A stretch of 64,000 nt of DNA from Dromiciops gliroides (taxonomy: Eukaryota > Chordata > Mammalia > Microbiotheria > Microbiotheriidae), in contig NC_057863.1 in assembly GCF_019393635.1 (NCBI RefSeq), positions 644,842,660-644,906,659 of the forward strand, in the 5' to 3' direction. Each line of letters opens with the position of its first letter. The first letter of the stretch is position 1. Both the position numbers and the translations under genes were made by a program. Under the pieces are notes generated by a model. The model was not told the origin of the DNA and did no database searches. It saw only the letters and a list, made by a program, of their open reading frames with translations. Positions 43,817 through 55,921 of this stretch are shown here, in pieces.

Positions 43817-43967
43817 AGGGTAGCTAGGCGGCACAGTGGATAAAGCACTGGCTCTGGATTCAGGAGGCCCTGAGTTCAAATCTGGCCTCAGACACTTGAC
43901 ACTAGCTGTGTGACCCTGGGCAAGTCACTTAACCCTCATTGCCCTGCAAAACCAAAACCAAAAGCAA
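43817..43967 (+). repeat. WSINE1/MAR1-like SINE
   Basis: Tandem with the previous copy; AGAAGTATT follows it (43,972), matching the repeat left of the first SINE. The second may therefore have inserted within or beside the first's tail. Confidence 0.92.
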
Positions 43968-44091
43968 AAAAAGAAGTATTCTTTCATCCATTCGATTAAT
44001 TCCAATTAAAGGGGGAAAATATACCTTTCTTGTGAACTGGAGGCCAAACCATGAAACTGTTGCAACAAAGAGGGGCCCTATTATGCATTTT

Positions 44092-44326
44092 TTTTTTTTT
44101 TTTGCATTTCAATAGCTTTATTGAAAGGTCACTTTCTTAGTACCAGAACATAATGGTACTTTGTTAGGTTACTTCAGCTGAACTTAAGTTTGCATTAATG
44201 AATTAGAAAGGAAATTCTTCAATGAATCCAGTGTTTAGGAGTAACTGAACCGTGCATCTGCAAAACACTCTACAAAATGAAGCATAAGACATATGAGACA
44301 TACTGTGGTTCTTTGGTTTATCTTTA
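44092..44326 (-). pseudogene. Small retrocopy of an unidentified transcript (3' UTR)
   Basis: The minus strand ends ...CAATAAAGCTATTGAAATGC followed by A(n), a poly(A) signal 14-18 bp from the tail. Perfect 15-bp repeats CCTATTATGCATTTT flank it (44,077 and 44,327). No L1 or SINE sequence is present, so this looks like the 5'-truncated 3' end of a cellular mRNA. I do not recognise the parent gene and see no coding frame. Confidence 0.65.
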
Positions 44327-44469
44327 CCTATTATGCATTTTAAAAAATGGAAGAAATTGTAAGGCTAATAGAACAAGTCATTATAACGAATCGACAAATC
44401 ATTTACTTCTTCCTATGTAATCTGGTCAACTCCCCTGTACTGTATTTGGAAATGAAGGTGATGAGAAAT

Positions 44470-44905
44470 AATAATAGTTAGCATTTTTTAAGTGCTTACT
44501 GTCTGCCAGGCACTCTGCTAAGTGAGCTTTTCAAATATTTTATCTCAATTTGACCCTAGCTTCTTAGACTGTGGGTCACAACCCCATATGGGGTGGCATA
44601 ACTGAATGTGGGGGGGTTGCAAAAATTTTGGCAACAGTAAATGTTTGTGTCTATCTGTTTTATATACCTATATACCCCAGGTCATATAAAAATGTCTCTG
44701 AGGAAAGGGGTTACTGGTGGAAAAAGTTTAAGAAGCCCTGCTCTAAACAATCCTGGGAGGGAGGTGCTATTATTTTCCCATTTTACTGTTGAAAAAAACA
44801 AGTCAGACAGAAGTGACTTGCCCAGGGTCACTCAGCTAGTAAGTATCTGAGGCTGGATTTGAACTCTGGTCTTCTAGACACAGAAAGAGCTCTATCCACT
44901 TTGCC
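44470..44905 (-). repeat. MIR SINE, split by a DNA transposon
   Basis: AGTGCTTACTGTCTGCCAGG and TATCTCAATTTGAC on the left; CAATCCTGGGAGGGAGGTGC and CACTCAGCTAGTAAG on the right. Confidence 0.75.
44555..44740. mobile_element. Non-autonomous hAT-like DNA transposon (MITE)
   Basis: About 186 bp with imperfect terminal inverted repeats (left CTTCTTAGACT; right AGTTTAAGAAG), and the ACTGTGGGTCACAACCCC start typical of mammalian hAT elements. It sits inside a MIR. No coding capacity. Confidence 0.55.
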
Positions 44906-45092
44906 TTTGCTTTGTAAAAATTAAAGATGTGGATGTTGGAGGAGATGTTGGAAAGCTGGGACGCTAATCAGCTGTTGGTGGAGTTGTGAAAAGATCCAAT
45001 CATTTTGGAGGGCAATTTGGAACTGTGCCCAAAGGGCTATAGACCTGTGTATACCCTTTGATTCAGCACTACCACTGCTAGGTATATATTCC

Positions 45093-45242
45093 TTTTTTTT
45101 TTTTTTTTAGTGAGGCAATTGGGGTTAAGTGACTTGCCCAAGGTCACACAGCTAGGGTCAAGTGTCTGAAGCCAGATTTGAACTCAGGTCCTCCTGAATC
45201 CAGGGCTGGTGCTTTATCCACTGTGCCACCTAGCTGATCCAG
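45093..45242 (-). repeat. WSINE1/MAR1-like SINE
   Basis: Perfect 13-bp repeats AGGTATATATTCC at 45,080 and 45,243. Confidence 0.95.
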
Positions 45243-45394
45243 AGGTATATATTCCAAAGACATCCCCAAAAGAGAAAAAGACCTATTTGTACAAAAATAT
45301 TTATAGCAGCTCTTTTTGTGGTGGCTAAGAATTGGAAATCAAAGGAATGCCCATCAATTGGGGAATGGCTAAACTAATCATGGTATATGATGGA

Positions 45395-46546
<1,152 letters not shown>

Positions 46547-47275
46547 ATGGTGATGGAATATTATTGTGTATGAAAAGCAGGATGACTTCAGAAAAGCCTG
46601 GAAAGACATGTATGAACTGCTGTATAGTGAAGTGAGCAGAACCAAGAGAACATTGTGCACAGAGACAGCAATATTGTTTGATGAAGAACTGTGAATGACT
46701 TAGCTATTCTCAGCAGTACAATGATGCAAGAAAGTCCCAAAGGACTACTGATGAAACATACGATCCACCTCCAAAGAAAGAACTGATATTGATGGAACAG
46801 ATCGAAGCAGGCTATTTTTTCACATTCATTCATTTAATTTTTTAAATCAAGTTTTCTTGTACAAACTGACAAATATGGTAATGTTTTATATAATCATACA
46901 TGTATAACCCATAAAAAAATAAAAGATGCCAATATAATTTTTTTTTTAAATAGACATTTCTACAATCTCTTGATTGGGCTCTGGCCTACCCTGCTTTTTT
47001 GATAACAAACACATTTTTGTAGCCAAAGGGAAACCAGTCCCAGCCCTGAAGGGGCTGATATTCTAATGAGAATGGCTCAGAGTATGGGGAGGGGCATCCT
47101 CCGAGGACTGTTTTGGTCTGGAATGTAATAGGAAAGATTGGCAGGGGCTATAGAGAATTGATTGACAGACCCTCCAGAAATACAGGAGGGGCAGGAAGGG
47201 TGTATGACAGTGAGAAGGACTTGGAAATAGTTAGAGATAGCCTGATTGGTGTATGGGTTAGGATAGATTTGCAGA

Positions 47276-47425
47276 GGGGAAATTGGGTGGCACAGTGGAT
47301 AGAGTTGGTGTGGGGGGAGGCCTGGATTCAGGAAGACTTGTCAGGTGTTCAAATCTGGCCTCAGACACTTACTAGCTGGGTGACCCTGGGCAAGTCACTT
47401 AACCCTGTTCACCTCAGTTTCCTCC
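47276..47425 (+). repeat. WSINE1/MAR1-like SINE, diverged
   Basis: An insertion of G-rich bases sits between head and B box; it passes into CACCTCAGTTTCC, suggesting the RTE-tailed type. Confidence 0.8.
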
Positions 47426-47569
47426 AAGCTTTCCTTGGAATCCCCAGTACTTTACACTGTGCCTAGCACATGAGAGATGCTTATAAATGTCCACTTGACT
47501 TACCTGCCTTGCTCCTATTCTCTTCATTCCCCTTGAGGTCTTTCCTCATTCTCCCAGGTACGGAACTGT

Positions 47570-48900
47570 ACTTCCCCTAAATTAGGACCCAGATCTGGTT
47601 CTAGAAGGGCATCACCTTTTGATTCCCATGTCTAGTTTCAAAATATTTCACTGATCAGTTTGAATTTCTATGCCCTGTCTCTGTATCATTGTTATAGTTA
47701 AGGTCTCTCTGACCTGCCTCTATATGTTCTTGTTATGGGTGCTGATTAATGTGGGTAACAAGATCCTAGGCCCTGACTTGTATTGATGAAGACTCAAGTC
47801 TTAAGTTATCTATTAACTGGGATCTGAATCCCTTTTAGAGCTCAGATCTAAATTAGAGCTGTTATCCCCTTTTTTGCTTCCTACATCATTCACCCCTTTT
47901 CATATACCCCAGGAAAAAGGATGAAGATCATCTCTTCTGTTACTGCTTCCTGCTGAGTGGTGGTAAAGTAGGGGCCCACAGCGGGTCTATGAATCGAGGG
48001 AGATCTAGGAACCAGAGTTACAAATGCAAGAAGCACAACACAAAACACAAATGATTAACAAACAGACCAAGGGGCAATAGGGACTCCAATACAGAATAAA
48101 TCTAAGAGTTTCATGAAAAACTGGACAAAGCAAACAGTTGTGAACAGTTTCAGCCATCCAGGTAACCACTGTACTGGAGCTCAACCTTCAGGAGGTGTTC
48201 TGAACCATATAGACTCCACCTCAGTCCAGGACCACATTTGCCAGAGAGTTGGAACACTCTTCCAATTCTTGTAACCCTAATGCAGTAGAATTAGAAATTT
48301 ATTCTATTAACAATGTTAAATTTGTAAGCATAGCTTCATGTTCAAGTTACCTAAAAAAAGGAAGAGTGGGGCGGCTAGGTGGCGCAGTGGATAAAGCACC
48401 GGCCCTGGATTCAGGAGTACCTGAGTTCAAATCCGGCCTCAGACACTTGACACGTACTAGCTGTGTGACCCTGGGCAAGTCACTTAACCCCCATTGCCCC
48501 TCAAAAACAAAAACAAAAAAAGGAAGAGTTGAGGGCAGCAGTTTTCCAGACCCACCAAAGAAAATTATCCCAGGTTCCTCTTCTAACTCTAGTATGAGAA
48601 GAAGCAGTAGGATTCTTACTCTGGAATTCAAATAGCCCAAGGCAACATATGGGTTTAAGCAAGTGGTAACACTAAAATTTTATAATCTCCTCCTTGGTAT
48701 AGGAGGGGGAGATACCTTGGGGTACAGTAAGGTGAAAGGGAACCAGGGCTAGGGTTGACCAGTGAATGGATTTAGCAAGTAATCTAGCAGCAATGTCTGC
48801 CCTGTGATTCCCTCGTACTCTGGAGTTGATAGCTTAGTGCCCTTGGCAGTACATAACAGAGATCTGACTGGGCAGATTCATGGTAAAACCTGAAATGTAT
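47570..48900 (-). mobile_element. Gammaretrovirus-like provirus fragment with 3' LTR (ERV1, fossil)
   Basis: Minus-strand order from right to left: a short stretch near 48,650-48,880 resembling the RNase H to integrase part of Pol; a stretch near 48,160-48,350 resembling the transmembrane part of Env; a purine tract directly at 47,888; then a 3' LTR related to family A (TGATGTAGGAAGC start in reverse) down to about 47,600. Most of pol and env is missing, the element is broken in several places, and a SINE sits inside it. Old; limits approximate. Confidence 0.6.
48367..48516 (+). repeat. WSINE1/MAR1-like SINE
   Basis: Inserted in the provirus fragment; repeats AAAAAAAGGAAGAG at 48,353 and about 48,517. 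Carries the GGGGCGGCTAGGTGGCG head. Confidence 0.95.
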
Positions 48901-49019
48901 AACTATATTTCCTAGTTACCATCCTCCCTGTCATCTGCAATGGGGAGGAATTTCACTTCCTTCTAAACCAAAAAGATACCCAGTTAATTTAACCTTATCA
49001 ATTCTCAGGATTCTACATT

Positions 49020-49660
49020 ATTTCTATGTAAATGATTTTCAGATCTATTTTTCCAGTCCTAACTTCTCTACCACCCTGCAGTCCAGCATCTCTCATTGCC
49101 AGTTAGACATCTGGAAGTCCTATAGACATTTTAAACTCCACTTGTTCAAACCTGTTATTGTCAAGGACACCACCACAGTCCCAGTCACCCAGTCTGACAA
49201 TCCACTTGTCAATTTCACTTCCGAGTTCTCCTCTTTCTCTAACTCCAGTCAACCAGTTGTCAAGTCTTGTTTCTACCTGTGCTCCATCTCTCAAATAGAC
49301 CCCTTCTCTCCTCTGACACTGCCCCGACCCTGGTGCAGACCCTCATCACCTCACAAGTGCATTCTTGCAATAGCTGCTGGTGGGTCTCCCCACTCTAGTC
49401 CATCCTCTGTTCTGGCACCAGAGTGATTTTCCTAAAGCACAGATCTGATCATGTCACCCTACTCAATAAACTCCAGGAGCTCCCTATAAGATCTTCTGTT
49501 TGGCTTTTAAAGCCCTTTGTGACCTAGCTTCTTCTTACCTTTCTAAGTGTCTACTCCCTTTCATTTACCCCTTCTTTGGCTTTTCTTTGTATCATCAGCT
49601 CTTAGCACAATGCCTAGCATGCAGTAAGTGCTTAATAAATGCTTATTGACTGACTGTCAC
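49020..49660 (+). repeat. L2 LINE 3' region
   Basis: A long L2 copy: TCATGTCACCCTACTCAATA, GCTTTTAAAGCCCTTTGTGA and the terminus GCAGTAAGTGCTTAATAAAT. Confidence 0.85.
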
Positions 49661-50384
49661 TACCACCCAAGAAAGGGTGTTGGCCATCATCTTACACCAA
49701 AAGAACCATGAGGTCACTCTCTGATCCAGGGACTCTGGCATAGCAAATGCCTCACAAAGAAAACACCCTCCTGACTCTGGTTATTTGGTCATTTTAACCC
49801 CCAGCCCCAGCCCCTGGAACTCTCTTCTTCCTCATCGCTGCCTCTCAATTTTCCTGGCGTCCTCCTTATTCCAGCTACAATCTTACCTTCTGAAGGAAAC
49901 CCTTCCCAAAACTCCTCCAAGTTTGTGATTTTCCCCCAAGATCTAAACAGTCCTAATCTAGGATTCTTTGCATAATGTCTCCCCCTGTGAGCCCCCTGAG
50001 GGCAGAGACCTTTTTGTGGTTTTCTTTGCCGGGCTTTCTTCAGTTTGCTGTGTATTGGTGGACTGACGGTTCTCTCCTAGTTAACAAACATTTATTAAGA
50101 GCCCATTTTGTGCCTAACACTGTGCTAAGCCCTGGGGTTACAAGGAAAGGCCACGAGGCAGTCCTTGCCCTCCGGGAGAGCTCACGAGAGACCACCTGCA
50201 AACAAAGTTTACAATGTAAATGAAGGGTAATCTAGAAATAATTTCCACTAGAAAGGAAACTCTTTCAGGGCAGGTATTGTTTAATTCTTGCCAGTAGGTC
50301 TATTGCAATTCTGACTGGTTCCATAATATACTAGGGTCTCAATTAAGAGCTTGGTGAATTGACTAGAATTGAATGACTCCAGGT
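49661..50384. repeat. Unique sequence and an old repeat
   Basis: AACATTTATTAAGAGCCC and CTGTGCTAAGCCCTGGGGTT at 50,085-50,150 are an old repeat of unsure family; the remainder is unassigned. Confidence 0.4.
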
Positions 50385-50475
50385 AAGATGTGGCTTAAGA
50401 GCACCGGGCCTGGAGTCAGGAAGGACCGAGTTTAAATCCAGCCCCAGACACTTACTAGCTGTGTGACGCTAGACA
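50385..50475 (+). repeat. SINE fragment
   Basis: AAGAGCACCGGGCCTGGAGT to GCTGTGTGACGCTAG; both ends degraded. Confidence 0.75.
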
Positions 50476-50559
50476 CACAGACTCTGAGTTTTCAGCAGTC
50501 CCTGTATTATAAGGAGGGAGGTCCTGGATAAGCAAACTCCTAGCAGTGAAGAACATCTC

Positions 50560-50665
50560 TACCACTTAGAGAGCTGCCCGAGGTTAAGGGACCTGCTTAG
50601 GGTCACACAGCTAATGTGTGACTTGAACCCATTACTTCCTCGCTCTAAGGCCAGCTCTCTCTCCA
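50560..50665 (-). repeat. MIR fragment
   Basis: GGTTAAGGGACCTGCTTAGG, CACACAGCTAATG, ACTTGAACCC. Confidence 0.65.
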
Positions 50666-50724
50666 AGTTCAGGAAATGTCTGTTTGTAAAAGGTTGATCA
50701 GGCGAGGGGTAGACAGGTCAAGTC

Positions 50725-51300
50725 AGTCAGTGAAGAAATGCTTAGTTTATTAAGTTCTTACCATGTGTACCACTGTGCTAAGCAAGTAAAGGCAGAATGA
50801 CAGCCCCTGCCTTCAGCGTGCTTCCATTCTAATGGGGAAAAACAGCACAGTAAAAGAAACAGAAAAGGGGGGTTGGAGAGTAACACAGCTGAAGGTACAA
50901 ATGAGGGGAGATGGGAGAGAAAGTCCAGAAGGCAGCCTGGAGAAGAATGAGATGTGGCTGGTCTGGGCATCTCCCCAAAGTGGAGGAATTTTTCAATCCT
51001 AGGGAGAATGGGGGGGGGGGCGGGGGGAAGGGCAGGGAGGGGATGGTCTTCCCAGGTGGGAATCACAGGGCTGGAGTCTGGAGGTTTCCCGGGGAAGGGT
51101 AAAGGAAGGCATGGATGTAAAAGGCAGAGAGAAACATAGTTGAGGGCACCAATGAGGCAATTTGTTTCGCAGACCAGGTAGTTATATATCAAGGGATTTG
51201 TTTTTGTTTTTAAAATGTTGCTGAATGGGGAGGGGAGTGTAGGAGAAACAGATTAATTTTAAAATATGGTTATACAAAAGAAATCAGAATTTAATTTTTT
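50725..51300. repeat. Old interspersed repeat and unique sequence
   Basis: TTTATTAAGTTCTTACCATG and GCGTGCTTCCATTCTAATGG mark an old repeat; a G-rich run (51,008-51,027) follows. No gene signal. Confidence 0.4.
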
Positions 51301-51305
51301 TTCAA

Positions 51306-52572
51306 GAACAGAGAATGTCAACCTGGGAGGGGCCTTAGAACAGGGAATGTCAGAGCTTGGGAGGGTCTTAGAACAGGGAATGTCAGAGCTGGGAGGGCCC
51401 TTAGAATAGGGAAGGTCAGAACTGGGAGGGTCTTAAAACAGGGAATGTCAGAGCTGGGAGGGCCCTTAGAATAGGGAAGGTCAGAACTGGGAGGGTCTTA
51501 AAACAGGGAATGTCAGAGCTGGGAGGGGCCTTAGAACAGGGACTGTCAGAGCTGGGAGGGCCCTTAGAATAGGGAAGGTCAGAACTGGGAGGGGCCTTAG
51601 AATAGGGAAGGTCAGAACTGGGAGGGCCCTTAGAATAGGGAATGTCAGGGCTGGGAGGTTCTTAGAACAGGGACTGTCAGAGCTGGGAGGGGCCTTAGAA
51701 TAGGGAAGGTCAGAGCTGGGAGGGGCCTTAGAATAAGGAAGGTCAGAACTGGGAGGGTCTTAAAACAGGGAATGTCAGAGCTGGGAGGGCCCTTAGAATA
51801 GGGAATGTCAGAACTGGGAGGGTCTTAGAACAGGGAATGTCTGGGCTGGGAGGGTCTTAGAACAGGGAGTGTCAGAACTGGGAGGGTCTTAGAACAGGGA
51901 AGGTCAGAACTGGGAGGGTCTTAAAACAGGGAATGTCAGAGCTGGAAGGGGCCTTAGAACAGGGACTGTCAGAGCTGGGAGGGTCTCAGAACAGGAAATG
52001 TCAGAACTGGGAGGGTCTTAGAACAGAGAATGTCAGAGCTGGGAGGGGTCTTAGAAAAGGGAATGTCAGAGCTGGGAGGGTCTTAGAACAGGGAGTGTCA
52101 GAACTGGGAGGGTCTTAGAACAGGGAATGTCAGGGCTGGGAGGGTCTTAGAACAGGGAATGTCAGAGCTGGGAGGGGCCTTAGAACAGGGAGTGTCAGAG
52201 CTGGGAAGGCCCTTAGAACAGGGACTGTAAGAGCTGGGAGGGCCCTTAGAATAGGGAAGGTCAGAACTGGGAGGGTCTTAAAACAGGGAATGTCAGGGCT
52301 GGGAGGGTCTTAGAACAGGGAATGTCAGAGCTGGGAGGGGCCTTAGAACAGGGAGTGTCAGAGCTGGGAAGGCCCTTAGAACAGGAACTGTAAGAGCTGG
52401 GAGGGCCCTTAGAATAGGGAAGGTCAGAACTGGGAGGGTCTTAAAACAGGGAATGTCAGGGCTGGGAGGGTCTTAGAACAGGGAATGTCAGAGCTGGGAG
52501 GGGCCTTAGAACAGGGAATGTCAGTGCTGGGAGGGGCCTTAGAACTGGGAATGTCAGGGCTGGGAGGAATCT
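51306..52572 (+). repeat. Minisatellite, about 39 units of 32-33 bp
   Basis: Unit CTGGGAGGGTCTTAGAACAG then GGAATGTCAGAG, with GTCTT (32 bp) and GGCCTT (33 bp) variants and CAGGG/TAGGG changes. In the right half a five-unit block repeats with a period of 163 bp (for example AGTGTCAGAG at 52,191 and 52,354), a higher-order repeat. The last unit runs into non-repeated sequence (GGGAGGAATCTTAAAGGTCA) that looks like the source copy. Confidence 0.95.
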
Positions 52573-52573
52573 T

Positions 52574-52749
52574 TTTTTTGTTTTTGTTTTTGTTTTTGTT
52601 TTTTAGTGAGGCAATTGGGGTTAAGTGACTTGCTCAGGGTCACACAGCTAGTAAGTGTTAAGTGTCTGAGGTCGGATTTGAACTTCAGTCCTCCTGACTC
52701 CAGGGCTGGAGTTCTATCCACTGCAGTGCCACCAATCTGCACTGCCCCA
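52574..52749 (-). repeat. WSINE1/MAR1-like SINE at the minisatellite edge
   Basis: Perfect 14-bp repeats CTGGGAGGAATCTT at 52,560 and 52,750, so it inserted into the last unit. (TTTTTG)n tail. Confidence 0.95.
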
Positions 52750-52763
52750 TCTGGGAGGAATCT

Positions 52764-53339
52764 TAAAGGTCATTCAGTGTGTTCTGTCCACCCCGACCCC
52801 CATCCCCCTTCATTTTCCAGAAGATGAAGTAGAAGTGGAGTGATTCAGAGAAGGTTCCACACTGAGTGGGAGACACAGGACTCAGTTGCAGGCCTCCCAG
52901 CATGTCTCTCTCCTCCCCCAGAACTCTCCTCTTGCTTGGCCAGGCCTTGGGGTCTGGATCCCTGCCAGGCCCCTTCCCCCCCAGCCGGGGCCAGCTGCCA
53001 GGTGTCCAGAGGTGTCCAGTCTGATCCGTCTATTTCAGAGCAGGTGGGAGTGCTAATCCCTAATCCCTCTGTGTCAGGTGGGCAGGGCTCAGTGGAAGCT
53101 GAAGAGAACTGAGTCCCCCTCCCCCACTGGGGCACCTTCCTCCGACCCTCTGCCCCCAGTGCTCCTCATTCTCAGGCAGGAGAAAAAGACTTTAAGGACA
53201 ACTGGGCTCTAGCTCTGTGTCCAAGGGTGACCCGGAGCGAGGCCCTTCCCCTCCCTGGCTTTCAGTCTCATCCTCTGCAAAATGAGGGACTGGACGAGAT
53301 GACTCCATGGTCCCTTCTAGGACAGAGTCTGTCTGGAAG
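52764..53339. other. GC-rich unique sequence
   Basis: No exon recognised; includes the tandem TAATCC pair listed separately. Splice-like and CpG signals are weak. Confidence 0.4.
53054..53066 (+). promoter_or_regulatory. Tandem TAATCC (K50 homeodomain) sites
   Basis: CTAATCCCTAATCCC puts two OTX/CRX-type sites 7 bp apart in unique sequence about 48 kb upstream of the candidate CRX start. Possible distal element; motif evidence only. Confidence 0.3.
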
Positions 53340-53450
53340 CCAGGACACCTACTCCACGTTTGCCACTCACTTGGGGGCCCTTTAATGCTTTCACTACTGC
53401 CCGGTATGCCATAAGTGCCTAATAAATGCTTAACTGACTGATTTGTAAAG
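53340..53450 (+). repeat. L2 3' end
   Basis: CATAAGTGCCTAATAAATGC with the usual upstream pattern. Confidence 0.6.
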
Positions 53451-54540
53451 CAAGAAGTTTGCTCTCAAAGGGTGCTTTGGGGTCTGAGCCTTCAGGATCT
53501 GATGCCAGAGTAAGGGCTTTCCTCTGAAGGACAAGGGGCAGAAATGACCCTATTTGGGGTCGATGCTAAGTACCAGCCCTCCAGCCTTGGTCCTGACCCT
53601 CCCCCTTTATGGCACACAATGCTCAGTACAAGCCCGCCCTCTGGTGGTCAGATGGCTTCCTTTTAAAAATGCCTTTATCGTCACAGACTTTCTTCCAGGG
53701 ATTTTTCTGCCCTTGTCTAGGGTTTTCCCAGGCTGCCTAGTCATTCAGGGCTCTGACTAGGTTCGCCTCTGCCCGCTCCTCCAGGAAGCCCTCCGGGAGT
53801 GTGGCTCTCATCAATACACCCAGAAACACCCTTCCTGGATCCGCAGGAGTGGAGGGACTCTACCCTGTCTCCTGTCTGCACCTTCTCTTAGTAACCTCCA
53901 GAGTAGCCATCTTCAGATTCTGATCCTTCGCCTTTCCTAAGGAGATCAGGACCTGGCTCCCAACCTCCCTTTCTGCATTTAAATCCCCGACCTTACCCTT
54001 GGAGATGTCTGTATACACATGGTGTCCAGTCGAGCGTCCACTCAAACAGGCTGACCTCCTGGTTCATCAACTGCCCTAAAGCCCCTGCCTGTTTTTTCTC
54101 TTTATTTCAGCTGTTTGTCTCCTAAACCTAGCAACCTTTACTTTTCGCCTGATTCCCAGTCCCACAATACCAACTGCCTGACAGATAGTTTCAAAAGGCA
54201 TCTTAAACTCAGCAAAAGAGAATTAATACCCAAATGAATAAACCACCAAATTAATGACTGAACACCAAATAATTAGCAGTGATTAATGAATCATTAACTA
54301 AATTAATGAATTAATGCCCCCAAGAGAATTAATTATCTGAGCAATAGTTCAGATTCAAATTCTGTTGCCAGTACTTTTCAGCTTGTGCAATATGGGGCAA
54401 ACCACTTTACCTCCATGGACCTCAGTTTCCCCATGTGTAAGATGAAGGAATCAAACTAGATGCCCCTTGAAAGTGCTCCTAGTTATAACCATATCATCCT
54501 ATGAGCTTTCTTCCTAAAACTACCTCCTTCCCTATTTTTT
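53451..54540. other. Mostly unassigned sequence
   Basis: Possible L2-like text at 53,760-54,130 and MIR-like CTCAGTTTCCCCATGTGTAA at 54,420. No exon recognised. Confidence 0.4.
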
Positions 54541-54559
54541 TTTTAATTAAAAAAATTTT

Positions 54560-54638
54560 TTTTTTTTAGTGAGGCAATTGGGGTTAAGTGACTTGCCCAG
54601 GGCCGGTGCTTTATCTACTGTGCCATCTAGCTGCCCAC
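54560..54638 (-). repeat. SINE with internal deletion
   Basis: GACTTGCCCAGGG joins directly to CCGGTGCTTTATC, deleting the middle of the SINE, perhaps by recombination at the shared CAGGG. Confidence 0.88.
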
Positions 54639-54639
54639 A

Positions 54640-55225
54640 GGTATGGTTTTTCCAGCAGCAATACATGGCTGTAAGAGTTGGGCCATAAGGAAAGCTGAGA
54701 GCCACAGAATCAGTGCTTTTGAATAGTGGAACTGGAGAAGACTTTTGAGAGTCCCATGGACAGCAAGGATATCAAATCAGTCAATACTTAAATTATTTCA
54801 GGGTCATTTGCTGGGAGATCAAATACTGAAGCTGGAGCTGAAATACTTTGGCCATATAATGAGAAGACAGGACTCCTTGGTAAAGACCCTTATGTTGGAA
54901 AAGATTGAAGGCAAAAGGATGGATGGTGTCATGGAAGCAAGGAGGAACATGAGCCTAGACAGACTTTGAGAGATAGTGGAGGGGGCAGCTAGGTAGCACA
55001 GTGGATAAAGTACCGGCCTGGATTCAGGAGAACCTGAGTTAAAATTTGGCCTCAGACACTTGACTCTTACTAGCTGTGTGACCCTGGGCAGTCACTTAAC
55101 CCTCATTGGCCCGCAAAAACAAAAAGAAGAATAAAAAGGAAGGAAGGAGAGATAGTGGAGGACAGAAGGGGCTGGCATCCATGGGGTCACCAAGAGTCAG
55201 ACACAATTGAACAACAACAACGAAA
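54640..55225 (+). repeat. RTE (BovB-like) LINE, C-terminal part
   Basis: The plus-strand frame from 54,745 reads RVPWTARISNQSILK, then LKLELKYFGHIMRRQDSLVK and TLMLEKIEGKRM. These match the BovB ORF end (RVPWTARRSNQSILK, YFGHLMRR-DSLEKTLMLG). It ends near ATGGGGTCACCAAGAGTCAG and ACACAATTGAACAAC, the RTE 3' terminus. Confidence 0.88.
54982..55146 (+). repeat. WSINE1/MAR1-like SINE
   Basis: Inside the RTE; perfect repeats GAGAGATAGTGGAG at 54,968 and 55,147. Confidence 0.95.
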
Positions 55226-55501
55226 GCACAAACTGATCCATTTGTCCCCTCTCGAGTTTAAGCTCTGGGAAGACGTCCAGCTATGGCTCATGCCCCGTTA
55301 AGATTCTTATCTCCTTCCTAGCTTCACATGACTCAAAAGGAGAACAGTCATATTATGGTTGAAAAGTACAGTTTCAGAATGAAATTGGAAAAGAGACAGA
55401 ATAAGTCCCTGGCTGCTCTGTCGTCCTGGAAAATATCTGAAAAATGTTTGTCTCCCTTTCTTGTCTTGCACTGGGGTTCGTGAATTCCTGTGTTCTGCTT
55501 T

Positions 55502-55626
55502 TTTTTTTTTTTGAGGCAATTGGGGTTAAGTGACTTACCCAGGGTCACACAGCTAGTGAGTGTCAAATGTCTGAGGCTGGATTTAAACTCAGTTCCTCCT
55601 GAATCCAGGGCCAGTGCTGCCCCCCT
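55502..55626 (-). repeat. WSINE1/MAR1-like SINE, head truncated
   Basis: Repeats TGTTCTGCTTT at about 55,491 and 55,627; the TTATCCACT block is missing. Confidence 0.93.
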
Positions 55627-55654
55627 TGTTCTGCTTTCATCAGCGGAAGGGAAC

Positions 55655-55860
55655 AAGCATTTATGAAGCCAGGCACTGTGCTGAGGGCTTTACAAGCAAT
55701 ATCTTATTTGATCCTCATAACAGCCCTGGAAGTTGTACTGTTATGACTCCCATTTTACAGGTGAGGAAAGTGAGGCACAGAGAGGTTAAGTCATTACCTA
55801 GGACCACACAGCTAGTTAATGATGCATTTGAACTCAGGTCTTTGTCATTTCAGGCCCAGT
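55655..55860 (-). repeat. MIR SINE
   Basis: ATCTTATTTGATCCTCATAA, CAGGTGAGGAAAGTGAGGCA, CACACAGCTAGTTAATG in order. Confidence 0.85.
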
Positions 55861-55921
55861 ACCCTCCTCACTTAGTTGCCTTGGTTATAATGATAACAAC
55901 AATAATCATAATTGTAGCTAG

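Noticed and set aside
47888-48900. A complete or active provirus
   Set aside because: Most of the genes are absent and what remains is badly degraded; treated as a fossil.
51933-52118. Repetitive frame with SELGG units
   Set aside because: Translation of the minisatellite; the unit length varies between 32 and 33 bp, so no frame holds across the array.
51306-52572. CRISPR-like spaced repeats
   Set aside because: Units are contiguous with no unique spacers, in a mammalian genome; it is a minisatellite.
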